A stretch of DNA of 64,000 nt from Lichenicoccus sp964246745 (GCA_964246745.1 CAXTRK010000017.1:1-64000); one strand, 5' to 3'; counted from the stretch's first letter, positions 53,581-63,870 are shown. Made by a program: numbers and translations. The notes: generated from the letters alone by a model not told the origin.

Positions 53581-54666
53581 ATGATCAGCCCGCCCGTCCG
53601 CTACACCCCAGACGTCGAGACATATGACGCCCGTGAGGAACAGACTGTTGAGGCGTTAAAGGACACGTTCGACACTATCCTGACACGGACCGCCGAGGAT
53701 TACGGGCATGCCGTCCGCTCGGTCCATGCCAAGTCCCACGGCATCCTTGAGGGCGTGCTCACGGTCCACGATGGTCTGCCACCCGACCTGGCCCAGGGTC
53801 TGTTCGCCAGGGCCGGCCGTCACAAAGTCTTTCTTCGGATGTCGACCAACGCCGGTGACATTCTGCCCGACGTGATCAGCCTGCCCCGCGGGCTCGCGAT
53901 GAAGGTTCTTGACGTCGACGGCAAGCGCCTTCCGGACTCGGAGGGTCGGACGCAGGACTTCATCATGATCAACGGCAAGGTCTTCCAGTCCAGGGATGCC
54001 GAGAAGTTCCTGGGTGGTCTGAAGATGCTGGCCCGGACGACCGATCGGTTGGAAGGGACCAAGAGGCTGGCCTCGGCGGGATTACGTGGGGTGCGCCAGG
54101 CGTTCGAGGCAGTGGGCGCGACCCCGCCGACGCTGGTCAATTCGCTCGGCGGCGCGCCCAATGTGGAGCCGTTGGGAGAGACCTATTACTCGACGGTGCC
54201 GTTCCGCTACGGTGACTATATCGCCAAGCTCAGCCTGGCTCCCGTCGCACCCGCGATGACCGCCCTTACCGGAAAGCTCATCGACGTCGACGGCCGCGAG
54301 AATGCGATCCGCGAAGCAGTGCAGCGCGAGATGCGCGGCATTGACGCCGAATGGGAGTTCCGCGTCCAGCTCTGCCGCAATCTCGAGACGCAGCCGGTTG
54401 AGGATCCAACGATCGTGTGGGACGAGGAAGCGGCCCCGTTCGCCACCGTCGCGACCGTGCGGGTTGCAGCACAGGACAGTTGGGACCCTGCCCGTGTCGA
54501 GATCGTCGACGAGCAGATGCGTTTCAGCGTCTGGACCGGGATAGAGGCGCACCGCCCCCTCGGCAACGTCAACCGCGCACGGCGCGAGGTCTATCGCCAT
54601 TCGGCGGACTTTCGTGCCCGCTTCAATGGCTGCCCATATCACGAGCCGCGTGGCGCCGATGGCTGA
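53581..54666 (+). CDS. catalase-fold heme protein (copy 2)
   Basis: 361 residues. Distal His in RSVHAKSHGILEGVL, then FLRMSTNAGD and RGLAMKVLDVDGKRL; proximal Tyr motif REVYRHSADFRARFNG. Clearly paralogous to the protein at 51865-52947 across the same blocks (EFRVQL, PLGNVNRAR vs PLGSVMRAR). It follows ohr by 13 bp, so the two are likely co-transcribed. Substrate undetermined. Confidence 0.85.
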   Translation: MISPPVRYTPDVETYDAREEQTVEALKDTFDTILTRTAEDYGHAVRSVHAKSHGILEGVLTVHDGLPPDLAQGLFARAGRHKVFLRMSTNAGDILPDVISLPRGLAMKVLDVDGKRLPDSEGRTQDFIMINGKVFQSRDAEKFLGGLKMLARTTDRLEGTKRLASAGLRGVRQAFEAVGATPPTLVNSLGGAPNVEPLGETYYSTVPFRYGDYIAKLSLAPVAPAMTALTGKLIDVDGRENAIREAVQREMRGIDAEWEFRVQLCRNLETQPVEDPTIVWDEEAAPFATVATVRVAAQDSWDPARVEIVDEQMRFSVWTGIEAHRPLGNVNRARREVYRHSADFRARFNGCPYHEPRGADG

Positions 54667-54696
54667 CGACTTCCCACTGATCAATCGTTTGGCCGA

Positions 54697-55512
54697 TCAG
54701 ACCAAACCCTTCTGCTTGAGGCTGATCCAGTTCTCTCCGCCGATCAGCAGGTGATCGTGCAGCACGATCGCCAGCGGGTGCGCGGCGCGGGTCATGCGGG
54801 CGGCGAGAGCGGCTTCGCGCGCCATGGCCGTCTTGGCGAGCGGCCCGGGCGGCAGGATGCGGACCAGGATCAGGGCGGTGGCGTGGAGGTCGAGCGCGCG
54901 GCGCATCGCCTGGCGCGACGGGTCGGGCGCTTCGGCTTCAAGGCCGGCGATCATGGCGCTGGCGTCCTCGACCACCTCGTCGGCAAGCAGGCGGTTGCGA
55001 TTGTCGAGAAACAGGATGCGGAGCTGTCCGGGAATCGCGCCGGTGAGCGCGGTATCGAAATAGTCGTGTAGCCGGTCCCAGTTGTTCAGCATCGGACGGT
55101 CGCGCACCTCGGCGCCGGAGAGCTCGCGAGCCGCGTGTTCCGCAAGGCGCAGCACGGCGATGCATTCGGGGCTGAGACCGCCCTCCTCGGCCAGCGACTC
55201 GGGGCTCGCTTGCAGCACCGCGGCCAGGCTGCCGAAGCTGTTGATCAGCGCCTTGGCAAGCGGCTTGGTGTCGCGGCGCGCAATGCCCAGGAACAGCAGC
55301 ATCTCCAGCACTTCGTAGTCGGCGAGCGTGCCTGGCCCGACGCCAAGCAGCCGCTCGCGCATGCGGCGGCGATGGCCGTGCGGGCCGGTGCTGCTGAACG
55401 TCGGCAGCGGCCGGTTGTCGCCCTGCGCCGCATGCTCCTGCACCGGCGCGAGGCCCTTGCGCGACAGCTCACCGAGCCAAGCGGTGCCCGCTTCGGCGAA
55501 ACCCCGGACCAT
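54697..55512 (-). CDS. RadC paralogue lacking the JAMM metal motif
   Basis: 271 residues. The helix-hairpin-helix part is intact (FGSLAAVLQASPESLAEEGGLSPECIAVLRLAEH) and FLDNRNRLLADEVVED and DHLLIGGENWISLKQKGLV match RadC. The motif that should read VHNHPSGDPxPS instead reads VRILPPGPLAKTA, with both His and the Asp gone. It cannot bind zinc as a JAB hydrolase. ATG 55512 with GGAGG upstream. It is divergent from uvrD with a near-palindrome in the gap. Confidence 0.88.
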   Translation of the reverse strand: MVRGFAEAGTAWLGELSRKGLAPVQEHAAQGDNRPLPTFSSTGPHGHRRRMRERLLGVGPGTLADYEVLEMLLFLGIARRDTKPLAKALINSFGSLAAVLQASPESLAEEGGLSPECIAVLRLAEHAARELSGAEVRDRPMLNNWDRLHDYFDTALTGAIPGQLRILFLDNRNRLLADEVVEDASAMIAGLEAEAPDPSRQAMRRALDLHATALILVRILPPGPLAKTAMAREAALAARMTRAAHPLAIVLHDHLLIGGENWISLKQKGLV

Positions 55513-55526
55513 GCTTCCTCCGCACC

Positions 55527-55545
55527 CTACAACCTGGAGGTGTAG
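55527..55545. promoter_or_regulatory. imperfect inverted repeat between radC paralogue and uvrD
   Basis: CTAC-A-ACCT-GG-AGGT-GTAG reads as an inverted repeat with one bulged base. It lies in the 110-bp divergent gap. No canonical LexA box was found. Possibly an operator or an artefact of a strong SD (AGGAGG-like) context. Confidence 0.3.
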
Positions 55546-55622
55546 CATACTCTATTTTGCTCGCGTAACTAGAGGGATTCGAGGGTTTGGCCGTCCTCGC
55601 CGGCCGGTTTATAGGAAGCGGC

Positions 55623-57860
55623 GTGACAGAAGCTCCCTTTGAAGCCGCCGCGGCCGAGGCGTATCTCGCCCGGCTCAACCCTGAGCAGCGGCAGGCGGTC
55701 GAGACGCTGGACGGACCGCTGCTGGTGCTGGCCGGCGCCGGCACCGGCAAGACGCGTGTGCTGACCACGCGGTTCGCGCATATCCTGCTCAGCGGACGCG
55801 CCTATCCGGGGCAGGTGTTGGCGGTCACCTTCACCAACAAGGCCGCGCGCGAGATGCGCGAGCGGGTTGGCAGCCTGCTTGGGCGCCCCGCCGAAGGTCT
55901 GTGGCTCGGCACCTTCCATGCGCTGTGCGCGCGTATGCTGCGTCGGCACGCGGAGGTTGTCGGCCTCAGCTCCAGTTTCACCATCCTTGATACCGACGAC
56001 CAGCTCCGTCTGCTCAAGCAGGTGATGGAGGCGGGCCGGGTCGATGCCAAGCGCTGGCCGCCGCAGGGATTGATGGGGGTGATCCAACGCTGGAAGGATC
56101 GCGGCCTGTCGCCCGACCGGATCACCGCTGCGGAGGATAGCGACTTCGGCGGCGGACGGGCACGGGCGATCTATGCCGACTACCAGGCCAGGCTGCGCGA
56201 GCTCAACGCCGTCGATTTCGGCGATCTGATGCTGCACATGACCGACATTCTGCGCACACGGCCGGATGTGCTGGCACAGTATCACCGGACGTTCCGCTAT
56301 GTTCTGGTCGACGAGTACCAGGACACCAACACGGTGCAATATCTCTGGCTGCGTCTGCTGGCGCAGCAGGAGACCGGCGCCAACATCTGCTGCGTCGGCG
56401 ACGACGATCAGTCGATCTATTCCTGGCGCGGCGCGGAGGTGGAAAACATCCTTCGCTTCGAGAAGGATTTCGCGGGCGCCCGCATCGTGCGGCTGGAGAG
56501 CAACTATCGTTCGACCGCGCCGATCCTGGCCGCGGCGTCGGGTCTGATCGCGCATAATGGCGGCCGGCTGGGCAAGACGCTCCGGCCGGGACGGCACGAC
56601 GCGTCGGGAGACAAGGTCATCGTCGCCTCGGTGTGGGACTCCGACGAGGAGGCGCGCATGGTGGGCAGCCGCATGGAGAGCCTGCACCGCGACGAGCGGC
56701 ATCCGCTCGCCGAGATGGCGATCCTGGTGCGCGCTGGATTTCAGACGCGCGCCTTCGAGGAGCGGCTGATGACGCTCGGCCTGCCCTACCGTATCATCGG
56801 CGGCCTGCGCTTCTATGAGCGCGCCGAAATACGCGACGCGACCGCCTATATGCGCGTGCTCAACCAGCCCGCGGACGATCTGGCCTTCGAGCGGATCGTG
56901 AACGTGCCGCGGCGCGGCGTCGGCGACGCGGCGTTGCAGGCGCTGCATGTCGAGGCACGCGCGCACCGTGTTCCCCTGAGCGTGGCGGTCGGCCAACTGC
57001 TGCACAACGGCGCGCTGAAGGGACGTGTGCGCGAGCAGCTTGCCTTGCTGATAGCCTGCTTCAGCCGTGCGCGCGAGGCGCTGTCCCGCGAGAGCCATGT
57101 GCGCGTGATCGAGATGCTGCTCGACGAGACCGGCTACGTTGGCATGTGGAAAGCCGACAAGTCGCCCGACGCGCCCGGACGGCTCGACAACCTCAAGGAG
57201 CTGGTCCGGGCGCTTGCTGATTTCGAGAGCCTGGGCGGCTTCCTCGAGCATGTCTCGCTGGTGATGGAGACCGAGGAGAACGCCGGCGACGACCGGATCA
57301 ACCTGATGACCATGCATGGCGCCAAGGGTCTGGAATTTGACACCGTGTTCCTGCCCGGGTGGGAGGAAGGCGTGTTTCCGAGCCAGCGCACGCTCGACGA
57401 GGGCGGCAACAAGGGGCTGGAGGAGGAACGCCGGCTGGCCTATGTCGGCATCACCCGGGCGCGCAAGCGTGCCATCATCAGCCACGCCGCCAACCGGCGG
57501 GTCTATGCCAACTGGCAGAGCTCGATTCCGAGCCGCTTCATCGACGAGTTGCCGGAGGAGCAGATCGAGGTGACCGGGTCCGCCTCGCTCGCGCGCGAGC
57601 AGCTTCGGACCGCGCCGCCGGTGTTTTCTGGACAGTTCCCGCTGATGGCGCGGCGGCCGAAGGTGACTGAAGCGTGGGAGCAGCCGGCGCGGGCGAAGCG
57701 GCAGAGCGCGATTGCGGTCGGCAGCCGTGTCTTCCATCAGAAGTTCGGAGCCGGCACGGTGCGTGCCACCGACGACGACCGGCTCGAGATCGAATTCGAC
57801 CATGCCGGCACCAAGCGGCTGATGGACAGCTATGTCGAGCTGGTCGAGGGCAGCGCGTGA
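55623..57860 (+). CDS. uvrD: UvrD/PcrA-type DNA helicase
   Basis: About 745 residues. Walker A LAGAGTGKTRVL, motif Ia VTFTNKAAREMRERV, motif II LVDEYQDTN, motif III GDDDQSIYSWRGAEVENI, motif IV RLESNYRSTAPIL, motif V LMTMHGAKGLEFD, motif VI RRLAYVGITRARKR. SF1A 3'-5' helicase in nucleotide-excision and mismatch repair and replication-conflict processing. The C-terminal tail FGAGTVRATDDDRLEIEFD is the UvrD RNA-polymerase-interacting Tudor-like domain. GTG 55623 has AGGAAG upstream; TTG 55587 is an alternative. Confidence 0.95.
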   Translation: MTEAPFEAAAAEAYLARLNPEQRQAVETLDGPLLVLAGAGTGKTRVLTTRFAHILLSGRAYPGQVLAVTFTNKAAREMRERVGSLLGRPAEGLWLGTFHALCARMLRRHAEVVGLSSSFTILDTDDQLRLLKQVMEAGRVDAKRWPPQGLMGVIQRWKDRGLSPDRITAAEDSDFGGGRARAIYADYQARLRELNAVDFGDLMLHMTDILRTRPDVLAQYHRTFRYVLVDEYQDTNTVQYLWLRLLAQQETGANICCVGDDDQSIYSWRGAEVENILRFEKDFAGARIVRLESNYRSTAPILAAASGLIAHNGGRLGKTLRPGRHDASGDKVIVASVWDSDEEARMVGSRMESLHRDERHPLAEMAILVRAGFQTRAFEERLMTLGLPYRIIGGLRFYERAEIRDATAYMRVLNQPADDLAFERIVNVPRRGVGDAALQALHVEARAHRVPLSVAVGQLLHNGALKGRVREQLALLIACFSRAREALSRESHVRVIEMLLDETGYVGMWKADKSPDAPGRLDNLKELVRALADFESLGGFLEHVSLVMETEENAGDDRINLMTMHGAKGLEFDTVFLPGWEEGVFPSQRTLDEGGNKGLEEERRLAYVGITRARKRAIISHAANRRVYANWQSSIPSRFIDELPEEQIEVTGSASLAREQLRTAPPVFSGQFPLMARRPKVTEAWEQPARAKRQSAIAVGSRVFHQKFGAGTVRATDDDRLEIEFDHAGTKRLMDSYVELVEGSA

Positions 57861-58768
57861 GCCAACGGCGGCGTGCCGCGGCATTGGAGACGGTTCACGT
57901 CACCGTCCCCAAAGACGCGGTCGAGGCGTACGAACGGGCATTGGCCAGCGTCTGCGGCACCATCGGCATCTTCGAGGCGGACGACAGCCAGGCGCGCTGG
58001 CGGGTCGAGGGGGTCAAGGACGAAGCGGAGGCGGAGCCGGCGCTCGCCGCCGCGTTGGCGATCGCCGCACTCCTGACCAGGTTCGACGCCCCGCTTGAGC
58101 GCAGCCGCACGGCCGCCGAGGGCTGGCTCGCACGCACCTACGAGGCGTTTCCCGAGCAGCGGGTCGGGCGGCGCTTTCTCATCCGCGGCACGCATTTGCC
58201 GCCTCGCCAACGGCGGCGGAGCGGCGGGCGGCTGGCGCTCACCCTTGATGCGGGTGTCGCCTTCGGCTCCGGCGAGCACGGCTCGACACGCGGCTGCCTG
58301 CGCGCGCTGGAACGCGTCGCCCACCGCAGGCCGCGCCGAATTGTCGATATCGGCACCGGGTCGGGCATCCTGGCGATGGCGGCGGCCGCCCTGCTGCGCC
58401 GTGTTGTGCTGGCGGTCGATATCGATCCCTGGTCGGTTCGCGTGGCGGCGCAGAACGCGCGCATGAACCAACTGCACCCGCTGGTGGCGTGCCAGCTTGG
58501 CGACGGCTGGCACGCGAGGCTGGTGCGTTCGGGGGCACCCTATGATCTGGTCTTCGCCAACATCCTGGCCCGGCCGCTATGCCGCATGGCGCCGAGGCTT
58601 TCGAGACGGCTGCGGCCGGGCGGCAACGCGATCCTGTCGGGATTGCTGACAAGCCAGGTCCGCATGGTGCTCTCCGCGCACCGCGCACAGGGCATGGTGC
58701 TGGAGACGATGCTGCGCGAAGGCCAGTGGGCCACGCTGATCCTGCGTCGCCCGGCAGCGGCGTCATGA
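57857..58768 (+). CDS. prmA: ribosomal protein L11 methyltransferase
   Basis: 303 residues. SAM motif I VDIGTGSGILAMAAA, the substrate motif FANILARPLCRMAP (the PrmA NxLxxPL box), and GVAFGSGEHGSTRGCLRALE. N-terminal domain is short and divergent. It trimethylates L11. GTG 57857 overlaps the uvrD stop as GTGA. Confidence 0.9.
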   Translation: MSQRRRAAALETVHVTVPKDAVEAYERALASVCGTIGIFEADDSQARWRVEGVKDEAEAEPALAAALAIAALLTRFDAPLERSRTAAEGWLARTYEAFPEQRVGRRFLIRGTHLPPRQRRRSGGRLALTLDAGVAFGSGEHGSTRGCLRALERVAHRRPRRIVDIGTGSGILAMAAAALLRRVVLAVDIDPWSVRVAAQNARMNQLHPLVACQLGDGWHARLVRSGAPYDLVFANILARPLCRMAPRLSRRLRPGGNAILSGLLTSQVRMVLSAHRAQGMVLETMLREGQWATLILRRPAAAS

Positions 58769-59253
58769 GAATACGTCCGGCGCACGACGCCGACCTGCCG
58801 GCGATCCTGGCAATCACCAACGAGGCGATCGAACGCGGCACGGCGCTGTGGACCACCACGCCGGCAACCCTCGCGAGCCGCCGCACTTGGCTCGCCGAGC
58901 GCGTGGAAGCGGGCTTTCCGGTGCTGGTGGCCGAGCCGGAGGCGGAGGTGCTGGGCTTCGGCTCCTACGGACCGTTCCGGCCGCATGAGGGCTATGCGCA
59001 GACGGTCGAGCATTCTCTCTATGTGCGCACGGATGCGCAACGGGCGGGGATCGGACGCGCGCTGCTTGCCTCGCTGATCGAGCACGCACGGGGCGCAGGC
59101 CATCACGTCATGGTCGGCGGCATCGAAGCCGGCAACGCGGCCTCGATCGCCTTGCATGAACAAGCGGGCTTTCAGCGTGCCGCCGTGCTGCCCGAAGTCG
59201 GCCGCAAGTTCGGTCGCTGGCTCGACCTGCTGCTCATGTTCAGGCTGCTTTGA
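58765..59253 (+). CDS. GNAT-family N-acetyltransferase (phosphinothricin-type)
   Basis: 162 residues: IRPAHDADLPAILAITNEAI, then LGFGSYGPFRPHEGYAQTVEHSLYV, the acetyl-CoA site QRAGIGRALLASLIEHAR, and GNAASIALHEQAGF. This matches phosphinothricin/methionine sulfoximine N-acetyltransferases; natural substrates are likely amino-acid analogues. ATG 58765 overlaps prmA by 4 bp (ATGA). Confidence 0.88.
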   Translation: MRIRPAHDADLPAILAITNEAIERGTALWTTTPATLASRRTWLAERVEAGFPVLVAEPEAEVLGFGSYGPFRPHEGYAQTVEHSLYVRTDAQRAGIGRALLASLIEHARGAGHHVMVGGIEAGNAASIALHEQAGFQRAAVLPEVGRKFGRWLDLLLMFRLL

Positions 59254-59289
59254 CGCTCCGGGCGGCGGCATTGCGCGTCGTCGTCGTCC

Positions 59290-60079
59290 ATGCCAGCCTT
59301 GCTCAAAATCAAGCACGGGCGGGACGAGACAGCTTTGGCCGAGGTGATCCTGGAGACACGCGGCCTCGCCAAGACATTCAGCGGCTTTACCGCCGTAAGC
59401 GGCGTCGATCTGCGAGTCGAGGCCGGCAGCGTGCATGCGCTGATCGGCCCGAACGGCGCGGGCAAGACCACCTGCTTCAATCTGCTGTCGAAATTCATCC
59501 AGCCAAGCGCCGGCACGATCCATTTCGATGGGCGGGACATCACCCGTCTGCCGCCGGCCGAGATCGCGCGTCGCGGCATGGTGCGCAGCTTCCAGATTTC
59601 CGCCGTGTTCGGCCACCTGACTGCGCTTGAGAACGTCCGCGTGGCCTTGCAGCGCGCGCGCGGCGGGAGCTTCGATTTCTGGCGTTCGGACCGCGCCCTG
59701 CACCGCTACGATGAGCGCGCGCTCGCACTTCTGGAGGATGTGGGCCTTGCCGATGCCGCCTCGGCGCCGGCGGCCTCGCTGTCGTACGGCCGCAAGCGCG
59801 CGCTTGAACTTGCGACCACACTGGCGCTCGAGCCCAAGCTGATGCTGCTCGACGAGCCCACGGCAGGCATGACCGAAGCCGATGTCGGACGCATCGTGGC
59901 GCTGATCAAACGGCTGCGCGCGGGCCGGACCATCCTGATGGTCGAGCACAATCTGTCCGTCGTTTCGGGATTGTCCGACCGGATCACCGTGCTGACACGC
60001 GGGCAGGTGCTGGCGGAGGGCAGCTATGCCTCGGTCTCTGCCAATCCGGAGGTGATGCGCGCCTATCTGGGATCAGACC

Positions 60080-60093
<14 letters not shown>
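59290..60093 (+). CDS. livG: branched-chain amino acid-type ABC transporter ATPase LivG
   Basis: 267 residues. Walker A GPNGAGKTTCFNLLS, LivG-typical VRSFQISAVFGHLTALENV, signature LSYGRKRALELATTL, Walker B LMLLDEPTAGMTEAD. The family couples ATP hydrolysis to import of branched-chain amino acids, urea or related solutes. First gene of a complete liv set; ends overlapping livF by 14 bp. A GTG at 59341 could also be the start. Confidence 0.93.
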
Positions 60094-60772
<679 letters not shown>

Positions 60773-60804
60773 CCACGCAACCAACACCATCAGGAGACGC
60801 GACC

Positions 60805-62028
60805 ATGCCGCTCACCCGACGTGCACTCCTCGGCGCCGCCGCCACGGCGGCGGCCTACACGGCATCGCCCGCGCGCGCCGCGGGCAAGCGGCTGACCATC
60901 GGCGTGCTGTCGGACTTCTCCGGCACCTACAGCGATGTCGGCGGCAACACGTCGGTCGCCTGCGTGCGGCAGGCGCTTGATGATTTCGGCGCCGCAGGCA
61001 AGGGCTACGATGTGAGCGTGATCAAGGGCGATCACCAGAACAAGGCCGATATCGGCGCCGGGCTCGCGCGGCAATGGTTCGACAGCGGCGTCGACCTGGT
61101 GATCGACGTGCCGAATTCGGCGGTGGGTCTTGCCGTCGCCGGCGTCGCCAAGGACAAGAACAAGACCTACATCAATACCAACGCCGCGAGTTCGGACCTG
61201 ACCGGCGCGAAATGCAACGCCAACACCATCCACTGGTCCTATGACACCTACATGCTGTCGCATTCGACGGGCGGCGCGATCGTCGCCGGCGGCGGCAAGA
61301 GCTGGTTCTTCATCACCGCGAATTACGCGTTCGGCCAGTTGCTGCGTGATCAGACCGAAGCGGTCGTCAAGGCCGCCGGCGGGACGGTGGTCGGAGACGT
61401 GGACTACCCGTTTCCCCAAACCAACGACTTTTCCTCCTTCCTGGTTCAGGCGCAGTCCTCCGGCGCGCACGTACTGGGGCTCGCCAATGCCGGCAAGGAC
61501 ACGGTGAACTCCATCAAGCAGGCGCACCAGTTCGGCATCACGCAAAGCGGCATGAAGATCGCGGGCCTGCTGATCTATCTGAACAGCGTGCACAGCATGG
61601 GTCTGGAAATCGCCCAGGAACTCATTCTGACCGAGAGCTTCTACTGGAACCTCAATGACCGCACACGCGCCTTCATGACGCGGCTGCGGCCGAAGACGCC
61701 GGGCAACTATCCCTCGATGGGACAGGCCGGCTGCTACTCCGGAGTGCTGGCGTTCATGAAAGCGGTCGATGTGATCGGCGTGCCCGCCGCCGCCAGCGGC
61801 AGCGCGGTGGTGGCACAGATGAAGAAGATGCCAACCGACGACGACGCCTTCGGTCGTTGCTCGATACGCGCCGACGGACGCTTCATGTGTCCGGCCTATT
61901 TGTTCCGCGTGAAGAAGCCGGGAGAGAGCACCATTCCCTGGGACTATTATGATCTGGTGCACACCACGCCGGCGGCGCAGGCGTTTGCGCCGATGGCGTC
62001 GGAAGCCTGTCCGCTGGTCAAGGCCTGA
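60805..62028 (+). CDS. periplasmic substrate-binding protein of the liv-type transporter
   Basis: 407 residues. A signal with MPLTRRALLGAAATAAAYT, twin-arginine-like RR but short, ends ...SPARAAG. Mature fold: TIGVLSDFSGTYSDVGG, NKADIGAGLARQWFDSGVDLVID and YAFGQLLRDQTEAVV as in Peripla_BP_6 (LivJ/K, UrtA). Ligand unknown; the pattern around YFTWxY is not diagnostic. ATG 60805 with CAGGAG upstream. Confidence 0.92.
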   Translation: MPLTRRALLGAAATAAAYTASPARAAGKRLTIGVLSDFSGTYSDVGGNTSVACVRQALDDFGAAGKGYDVSVIKGDHQNKADIGAGLARQWFDSGVDLVIDVPNSAVGLAVAGVAKDKNKTYINTNAASSDLTGAKCNANTIHWSYDTYMLSHSTGGAIVAGGGKSWFFITANYAFGQLLRDQTEAVVKAAGGTVVGDVDYPFPQTNDFSSFLVQAQSSGAHVLGLANAGKDTVNSIKQAHQFGITQSGMKIAGLLIYLNSVHSMGLEIAQELILTESFYWNLNDRTRAFMTRLRPKTPGNYPSMGQAGCYSGVLAFMKAVDVIGVPAAASGSAVVAQMKKMPTDDDAFGRCSIRADGRFMCPAYLFRVKKPGESTIPWDYYDLVHTTPAAQAFAPMASEACPLVKA

Positions 62029-62046
62029 GCGGACCCGCCTGCCGTC

Positions 62047-62934
62047 ATGGTCATGATCCTTGGCAAGCCGGCGCCGCTGCTGTTCGGGCAGCTTATGCTC
62101 GGCATCATCAACGGCTCGTTCTACGCGATGCTGTCGATGGGCCTCGCGATCATCTTCGGCCTGCTGAAGATCATCAATTTCGCGCATGGCGCGATGTTCA
62201 TGCTCGGCGCCTTTGTCACCTGGGGGCTGCTGGTGACGCTGCACGTGCCGTTCTGGGGCGCGCTGGTGCTGGCGCCCTTGATCGTGGGCCTGTTCGGCCT
62301 GCTGGTCGAGCGCACGCTGATCAGGCGTATCTACAAGCTCGACATCCTCTACGGACTGCTGCTCACCTTCGGGCTGGCGGAGGTGCTGCAAGGGGCGGCC
62401 ACCAACTATTTCGGCAGCTCCGGGGTCAGCTACGACACGCCGCAGGCGCTCGCCGGCATCCTCAATCTCGGCTTCATGTATCTTCCGGTCTATCGCGCCT
62501 TCGTGGTCGCGGCGGCCGCGATCATCTGCTTTGCGACCTGGTTTGCCATCGAGAAGACGCGGCTCGGGGCGCTGCTGCGAGCGGCCACGGAAAACCCGTC
62601 TCTGGTGCAGTCGTTCGGCGTCAATGTGCCGCGGCTGGTGGCGCTCACGTTTGCGGGCGGCGTCGGACTTGCCGCACTCGCCGGCGTGCTGGCGGCTCCG
62701 CTATACTCCGTCAATCCGCAGATGGGTGCTGATCTGATCAACACGGTGTTCGCCGTCGTGGTGATCGGCGGCATGGGCTCGATCGGCGGCGCCATCCTGA
62801 CCGGCTTTGCGCTTGGCGTCATCGAGGGCTTCACCGACGTGTTCTATCCGCCCGGCTCCGCGGTGGTGGTGTTCGTGGTGATGGCGATCGTGCTGCTGGC
62901 GCGGCCGGCCGGGCTGTTCGGCAAGGCCGCCTGA
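62047..62934 (+). CDS. livH: branched-chain amino acid-type ABC transporter permease LivH
   Basis: 295 residues, eight membrane helices. LMLGIINGSFYAMLSMGLAIIFG, INFAHGAMFMLGAF, and the coupling helix ENPSLVQSFGVNVPRLVALTF with GVLAAPLYSVNPQMG match LivH. It forms a pore with LivM. 18 bp after the binding-protein gene. Confidence 0.94.
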   Translation: MVMILGKPAPLLFGQLMLGIINGSFYAMLSMGLAIIFGLLKIINFAHGAMFMLGAFVTWGLLVTLHVPFWGALVLAPLIVGLFGLLVERTLIRRIYKLDILYGLLLTFGLAEVLQGAATNYFGSSGVSYDTPQALAGILNLGFMYLPVYRAFVVAAAAIICFATWFAIEKTRLGALLRAATENPSLVQSFGVNVPRLVALTFAGGVGLAALAGVLAAPLYSVNPQMGADLINTVFAVVVIGGMGSIGGAILTGFALGVIEGFTDVFYPPGSAVVVFVVMAIVLLARPAGLFGKAA

Positions 62935-63870
62935 ATGGCCGGCGTCTCGCGCGCGCACCTGATCGGCTTCGCGCTGCTGGTCGGCGTCGTCGCCGCCGCA
63001 CCCTTCTTGTTCTATCCGATCGTCGTGATGCAGGTGATGTGCTACGCGCTGTTCGCGATGGGAGCCAACCTGCTGATGGGTTCGCTCGGTCTGCTGTCGC
63101 TCGGCCAGTCGGCCTATTTCGGTCTCGGCGGCTATGTGGCGGGCGCGCTGGTGAAGAATTCGGGGGTGACGCCGATCGTGGGCATTGTCGCGGGTGGCGC
63201 CGCGGGGATCGCGCTCGGCGTGGTGTTCGGCTGGCTGGTGATACGCAGGCAGGCGATCTATTTCGCCATGATCACGCTGGCGCTCGCGCAGATCGTCTAT
63301 TTCTTCGCGGTCCAGGACACCGGCTTTACCGGTGGCGAGAACGGCATACAGAACATTCCGCGCAACGCCCTGTTCGGTGTAATCCCGCTCGCCAGCGATC
63401 ACGCCATGTATGCGTTCGTGGCGGTGATTTTCCTGCTCGGCTTCGTGTTCGTCCATCGTGTCGTGCATTCGCCGTTCGGCCAGGTGGTCAATGCGATCCG
63501 CGAGAACGAGCCGCGCGCGATCTCGCTCGGCTACAAGTCCGAGCAATACAAATGGATCGTCTTCATTCTTGCGGCCGGACTGGCCGGCGTCGCGGGCGCC
63601 ACCAAGGCGCTGGTCATGGGCATCGAGACGCTGTCCGATGTCGGCACCGCAATCAGCGGGCTGGTGGTGCTGATGGTGCTGCTTGGCGGCATCGGCACGA
63701 TCTTCGGCCCGGTGCTCGGCGCGCTGATCGTGGTCGCCATGCAGTATTATCTGGCACCCTTCGGCGCCTGGGTGGTGGTGATCCAGGGCGCAATCTTCAT
63801 GATCTGCGTGCTGGTGTTCCGCCGCGGCGTGATCGGGGAACTGGCGCACCATTTGAATGTCCGGCTTTGA
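62935..63870 (+). CDS. livM: branched-chain amino acid-type ABC transporter permease LivM
   Basis: 311 residues, nine to ten membrane helices. MGANLLMGSLGLLSLGQSAYFGLGGY at the front, TGGENGIQNIPRN in the middle, the coupling helix VNAIRENEPRAISLGYKSEQYKW and GGIGTIFGPVLGAL. ATG 62935 directly abuts the livH stop. Its 3' end overlaps the next gene by 14 bp. Confidence 0.94.
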   Translation: MAGVSRAHLIGFALLVGVVAAAPFLFYPIVVMQVMCYALFAMGANLLMGSLGLLSLGQSAYFGLGGYVAGALVKNSGVTPIVGIVAGGAAGIALGVVFGWLVIRRQAIYFAMITLALAQIVYFFAVQDTGFTGGENGIQNIPRNALFGVIPLASDHAMYAFVAVIFLLGFVFVHRVVHSPFGQVVNAIRENEPRAISLGYKSEQYKWIVFILAAGLAGVAGATKALVMGIETLSDVGTAISGLVVLMVLLGGIGTIFGPVLGALIVVAMQYYLAPFGAWVVVIQGAIFMICVLVFRRGVIGELAHHLNVRL

